Shown: in pieces, positions 60,901 through 64,000 of the stretch
How the letters are laid out: each line of letters begins with the position of its first letter
Position numbering within the stretch: the first letter of the stretch is position 1
From: Rosellinia necatrix
Taxonomy: Eukaryota; Ascomycota; Sordariomycetes; Xylariales; Xylariaceae
Length of the DNA stretch: 64,000 nucleotides
Reading direction: 5' to 3'
Assembly (NCBI GenBank): GCA_021209875.1
Contig: JAGYVD010000012.1
Span: 1 to 64,000 of the forward strand
Notes under the pieces: model-generated
The model's database searches: none
The model's input: only the letters and a program-made list of their open reading frames with translations
What the model was told of the DNA's origin: nothing
Position numbers and translations under genes: made by a program

Positions 60901-61488
60901 TGTAAATGTAGAATCACAAAGAGCTGTTTGATTTATATTACCTCTATTGCCTATATTTATAATATTTTTATAGGTTCTATTGCAGAAACTAATCGTCCGC
61001 CATTCGATTTAGCAGAGGCTGAATCTGAATTAGTTAGTGGATTTATGACAGAACACGCTGCGGTTGTTTTTGTGTTCTTTTTTTTAGCCGAATATGGTAG
61101 TATTGTATTAATGTGTATACTAACTAGTTTATTATTTTTAGGTGGTTATTTAATATTAGATATTATTTATTTATTGACATATTTAGATATAATCGTATGA
61201 GAAATTTTTCTTATAGATTGAGTACTAGTATTGGATTATCTTCTAGAAGATATAATGAGTACTCCTGCTTTAGAGGGATTAATATATGGGGTTAGTTTAG
61301 GATTAAAAAGTTCTATGATGGTCTTTACTTTTATTTGAGCTAGAGCTTCTTTCCCTAGAATACGTTTTGATCAATTAATGTCCTTTTGTTGAACAGTTTT
61401 ATTACCTATAGTGTTTGCTTTTATTATTATAGTGCCTTGTATTTTATATAGTTTTGATATATTCCCTGTTAATTTAAATTTATTTTAA
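54993..61488 (+). CDS. nad1: NADH dehydrogenase subunit 1 (three exons)
   Basis: ND1 is the complex I membrane subunit that forms part of the quinone site. Exons: 54993-55139, 57131-57407 and 60807-61488 (TAA). Landmarks are [91 protein letters not shown] and [14 protein letters not shown]. The exon total is one base short of a multiple of three: a T is missing from the T-run at about 60964-60969, where IFIIFFIGSIAE is expected. With it the protein is 368 residues, the normal length. Confidence 0.92.
55140..56731 (+). pseudogene. GIY-YIG endonuclease fused to nad1 exon 1, broken by GC elements
   Basis: [28 protein letters not shown] holds GLY, YIG and the arginine. The C-terminal half is a string of NUMOD1-like repeats. 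A frame slip near 55945-55950 is followed by a 100-base palindromic element (56301-56401) that ends the frame inside a NUMOD1 repeat. After it the old sequence resumes ([16 protein letters not shown]). A second GC insert (about 56592-56636), with the hairpin CCTGCAAAGCAGG, splits another repeat in frame. The end is TAA at 56729-56731. Confidence 0.8.
56301..56401. repeat. Composite palindromic element inserted in an ORF
   Basis: AGCCGCGCTTCATAAAAAAA, T-run, TTCTATACAGAAAAATCGC, ACGAAGGCGAGAGGCCGCG, GGGCCAAGGCCCTCGACGCT. Its borders are sharp because the host ORF is readable on both sides. Confidence 0.85.
57408..58426 (+). CDS. LAGLIDADG endonuclease fused to nad1 exon 2
   Basis: An intact frame from exon 2 to TAA at 58424-58426, about 339 codons. 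Motif 1 is [14 protein letters not shown] near 57734; motif 2 is [14 protein letters not shown] near 58052, acidic residues intact. [21 protein letters not shown] and [14 protein letters not shown] mark the same subfamily as the second and third enzymes of nad5 intron 5. It is a good candidate for an active enzyme or maturase. Confidence 0.87.
58427..59563. other. ORF-free part of nad1 intron 2
   Basis: It holds GC hairpins (CAGGGTAGGGTAGGAAG near 58510, GCATATGCTGCAG near 58756). From about 58900 to 59545 it is less AT-rich with several inverted pairs, e.g. CAGCCTGAGAAGGCTG (59089), GGTAGAATCTACC (59142) and GTAGCAGAAACTGCTAC (59508). It may be a structured RNA, but no known family was recognised. 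Confidence 0.4.
59564..60523 (+). CDS. Unknown intron ORF, 319 residues
   Basis: ATG at 59564 to TAA at 60521-60523, one frame with TGA as Trp. It has no LAGLIDADG, GIY-YIG, HNH or RT motif and no membrane helix. It is rich in Leu, Ile, Asn and Lys, with patches such as [36 protein letters not shown] and [19 protein letters not shown], suggesting a mostly helical soluble protein. Codon use is like the mitochondrial ORFs around it. The long open frame suggests it is or was expressed. The family is not recognised. Confidence 0.65.
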
Positions 61489-61622
61489 AGATTTTCCTTT
61501 TTTTTTTGGATATTTCTAAGATTAAAGTATTAAAAAAATTTTTTTTAGTATAATCATGTAATTGTTTACTTATGATGTAATTATATTTTAATTATAAGGG
61601 AAGTTTTTTTTGTTATTTGTTT

Positions 61623-64000
61623 ATGTTGTTATCATCTTTGTTATTAATACCTATTTTAGGTATATTTTCTATCTCTAGTAATATTTCTTATGAAAATACC
61701 GAAGATAAATTAAGATATTACAAAATAACTGCTTTTGTAACTTCTATATTAAATTTAATTTTATCTTTAGTAATCTTTATATTATTTGATTTTAGTAGTA
61801 ATCAGTTCCAATTTGTTCAAGAGCATTATGATATGAATTTATTTGATGTTTATTTAGGAGTAGATGGAGTATCGATATATTTTGTTATGTTAACTACTAT
61901 AATAATGCCTATATCAATATTATCTAATTGAAATTCAATAACTGAAAATGTAAAATCTTATTTAATAATAATGTTATTATTAGAAACATTATTGCTAGCT
62001 GTCTTTTTAGTATTAGATATTTTATTATTTTATATCTTTTTTGAATCAATCCTTCCTCCCCTGTTCTTATTATTAGGACTTTTTGGATCTTCAAACAAGG
62101 TTAGAGCTAGCTTTTATCTTTTCTTGTATACATTAAAAAAATACCTTTTTCAGTGTCAAAGAGCCAAACTACGGGGAAGCCCTAAAGCTCTAGTAACCAA
62201 AGTTGCAGAGGAAACTCTACAGCCGGCCCCTTTAATGCCAGGGGGTAAGGTAACATCACTAGTTTTCATTACACCGCGCTTCGCATGAAAACCCTGCTTT
62301 GCAGGGAGATGAGGGGGCGCTTTGCCCCTTAAATGGGTGATCACGTATCTAAATCAGATTATCCCGGTTACGCGGGAATCTGTAAAAGAGCAACGAGTAG
62401 ACGGTTCTTCAGAATCTAGGATTTTAGATTTTGTAAGGTGTACTCTAGTCGCTGGGAAACCAGTTTTTTTGAGAAAAATTTCTTTCCATTCTTATAACCG
62501 CAGAGTTGTAATGGGGCTTTTTAGCGTAGCACAAAAAGCTTTTATACATTCAACTATACCTACACAAAAAAACATAACTTTGGACTACACAGAACAAGTA
62601 AATAATACTACGATCTCAGTAAAATCTATGGCAGGACCTGATAAGTTAGATCCTTGATTTATTACGGGATTTGTAGACGCAGAAGGGTGTTTTACTTTAG
62701 GGATATTCGCAGATAGTAATTATAAAATGGCTTATAGAGTTCAAGCTATTTTTAAAATTACTTTAGATAATAAAGATTATGATTTATTATGTCAAATTAA
62801 AGATTATTTTGGGGCAGGAAGTATTACAAAACATGGCAATACTACCTTACAATATACGATTAAATCTTTGAAATATTTAAACCTAATTATTTCTCATTTT
62901 GATAAATACCCCCTTATTAGTCAAAAATGGGGTGATTACCAGCTTTTCAAATCAGCGGTTTTATTACTTAAAAATAAAGAACATCTAACTAGAGAAGGGT
63001 TTAATAAGATACTTAGCATTAGATCTTCTATTAATCTAGGTTTATCCGAGGAATTAAAGCTAACTTTTCCTAATGTTACTCCGATGGCTAGACCTTTACT
63101 TTTAGATAGAAGTGTTAAAGATCCTAATTGGTTAGCAGGTTTTACTAATGGAGAAGGATGTTTCTTTATTTCTATACGAAAATCTTCTACAACTAAATTA
63201 GGTAAAGCTGTATTATTAAAATTTCAAATAGCTCAACATAGTAGAGATACTGAGCTTATGAATAATATAATAACTACTTTAGGATGTGGTAGAATTGAAT
63301 TAAACTTATCTAGATCAGTTGTGTATTTTGTAGTTACAAGATTTGAAGATATTACTCATAAAGTCTTACCCTTTTTTGGAAAATATCTCATTAAAGGAGC
63401 GAAAATCTCAGATTATTACAAATTTAAAAAAGCGGCTATTCTAATAAATAAGAAAGCTCACTTAACAGAACAGGGATTATCTGAAATTCAATTTATAAAG
63501 TCAAATATGAATTTTGTCCGTAATACATCTGAGAAATAAAAGTTCCGTTTGAGATATTTGCCTATCTTAGGTTTATTATATTAATTGTATGACTAAATTA
63601 ATCTTTTTTTTTTTACGTTAGGATATTATAACTTGATCTTTGTTACTAACGATTGCGTATTTAGGTTGCACAATTACAATAATTTGCAAGGATGGATTTA
63701 ACCGGTTAGTCCGGTAGGAATTAAAGTAACTAAAAATTAAAGATAACATAATAGTCTGTTCGCGCCCTGGCGATTTTTATGAACATAAAAATTAAATTCT
63801 TAACATCATAAGGACAAAAATTATGTGCGTGTTCGGTTCTCTTTTTTTATTGTTATCTATTTTAGCTATGTCTTCTATAATGGGTACTACTGATTTTGAT
63901 GCTTTGTTTAAAACAAATTTTGATTATACTACACAAATTTTATTGTTTTGTGGTATTTTTTTTGCGATCGCAGTAAAAACTCCTGTATATGGATTAAACA
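61623..64000 (+). CDS. nad4: NADH dehydrogenase subunit 4, first exons (continues past the window)
   Basis: ND4 is an antiporter-like membrane subunit of complex I. Exon 1 is 61623-62135 (171 codons) and exon 2 starts at 63832 and runs off the window. Landmarks are FDVYLGVDGVSIYFVMLTTIIMP, LFYIFFESILPPLFLLLGLFGSSNKVRASFYLFLYTL, then GSLFLLLSILAMSSIMGTTDFDALF and FFAIAVKTPVYGLN. The chosen ATG gives the usual N-terminus; an in-frame TTG lies two codons upstream. The exon junction would read YTL|FGSL. Confidence 0.93.
62322..63539 (+). CDS. LAGLIDADG endonuclease (nad4 intron)
   Basis: The open frame runs to TAA at 63537-63539. Motif 1 is [15 protein letters not shown] near 62655; motif 2 is WLAGFTNGEGCFFI near 63130. 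HFDKYPLISQKWGDYQLFKS, SSINLGLSEELKLTFPNVTP and AAILINKKAHLTEQGL are family pieces. No GC insertion or frame slip is seen, unlike the relatives in nad4L, nad5 intron 4 and cox1 intron 4. It is therefore the best intact member of this group here. The frame extends back over the RNA core, so the start is not fixed. Confidence 0.88.
63540..63831. other. 3' part of nad4 intron
   Basis: No gene. A short hairpin element (CGCGCCCTGGCGATTTTTATG, then AACATAAAAATTAAA at 63762-63797) is a degenerate relative of the TCGCCTTCG...GATTTTTC family. Confidence 0.5.

Larger units (their letters stand above)
62136..63831 (+). mobile_element. Group I intron of nad4
   Basis: It splits FLYTL|FGSLFL. The core is at 62155-62460: AAAGAGCCAAACTACGG, GGAAGCCCTAAAGCTC, ATGGGTGATCACG, AAGAGCAACGAGTAGACGG. 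GC-rich pieces (CCTGCTTTGCAGGG, GGGGGCGCTTTGCCCC) lie near 62290-62330. It is the same core type as in cox2. Confidence 0.8.

Overview
This is a stretch of the mitochondrial genome of a filamentous fungus, most likely an ascomycete of the Pezizomycotina. The DNA is AT-rich. TGA is read as Trp throughout (genetic code 4). The window carries cox2, nad4L, nad5, cob, cox1, nad1 and nad4, all on the + strand. The nad4L stop overlaps the nad5 start by one base (TAATG), an arrangement typical of that group. The genes are split by many group I introns and one group II intron, so most of the window is intron and intron-encoded ORF. The species is inferred only to this level.

Layout. 1-2502: last part of cox2 with a GIY-YIG intron. 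2503-3066: spacer with two tRNA-like genes. 3067-4864: nad4L with one intron. 4864-18881: nad5, six exons and five introns. 18882-19911: spacer full of GC palindromes. 19912-32175: cob, seven exons and six introns. 32176-34691: spacer with a decayed ORF, palindromes and tRNA-Cys. 34692-52026: cox1, with a group II intron and nine group I introns. 52027-53807: a second copy of the last cox1 exon with a different C-terminal tail. 53808-54992: spacer with a tRNA and a decayed copy of the nad1 start. 54993-61488: nad1, three exons and two introns. 61623 to the window end: nad4, first exon, an intron and the start of the second exon. No rRNA gene, atp gene or cox3 is visible.

How the parts work together. 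The conserved genes encode respiratory-chain subunits of complex I (nad1, nad4, nad4L, nad5), III (cob) and IV (cox1, cox2). The introns carry homing endonucleases (HEs) of the LAGLIDADG and GIY-YIG families, often fused in frame to the upstream exon, plus one reverse transcriptase/maturase/HNH protein in the group II intron. Splice sites were placed from exon homology, the U before the 5' site and the G ending group I introns. Under this placement the nad5, cob, cox1 and nad4 exon lengths join in frame. nad1 is exactly one T short. nad4L and cox2 also carry small indels.

The most unusual points are: two alternative 3' ends for cox1; a minus-strand GNAT-type acetyltransferase with nuclear-like composition inside a cob intron; a decayed nad4L-nad5 copy inside a nad5 intron; a tandem LAGLIDADG fusion with four motifs; a GIY-YIG gene lodged inside a LAGLIDADG gene; and families of GC-rich palindromes and GGCCCT-type hexamer repeats that have invaded reading frames. 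Single-base homopolymer indels recur in many genes. They could be sequencing errors, so every 'pseudogene' call resting on one such indel is provisional.
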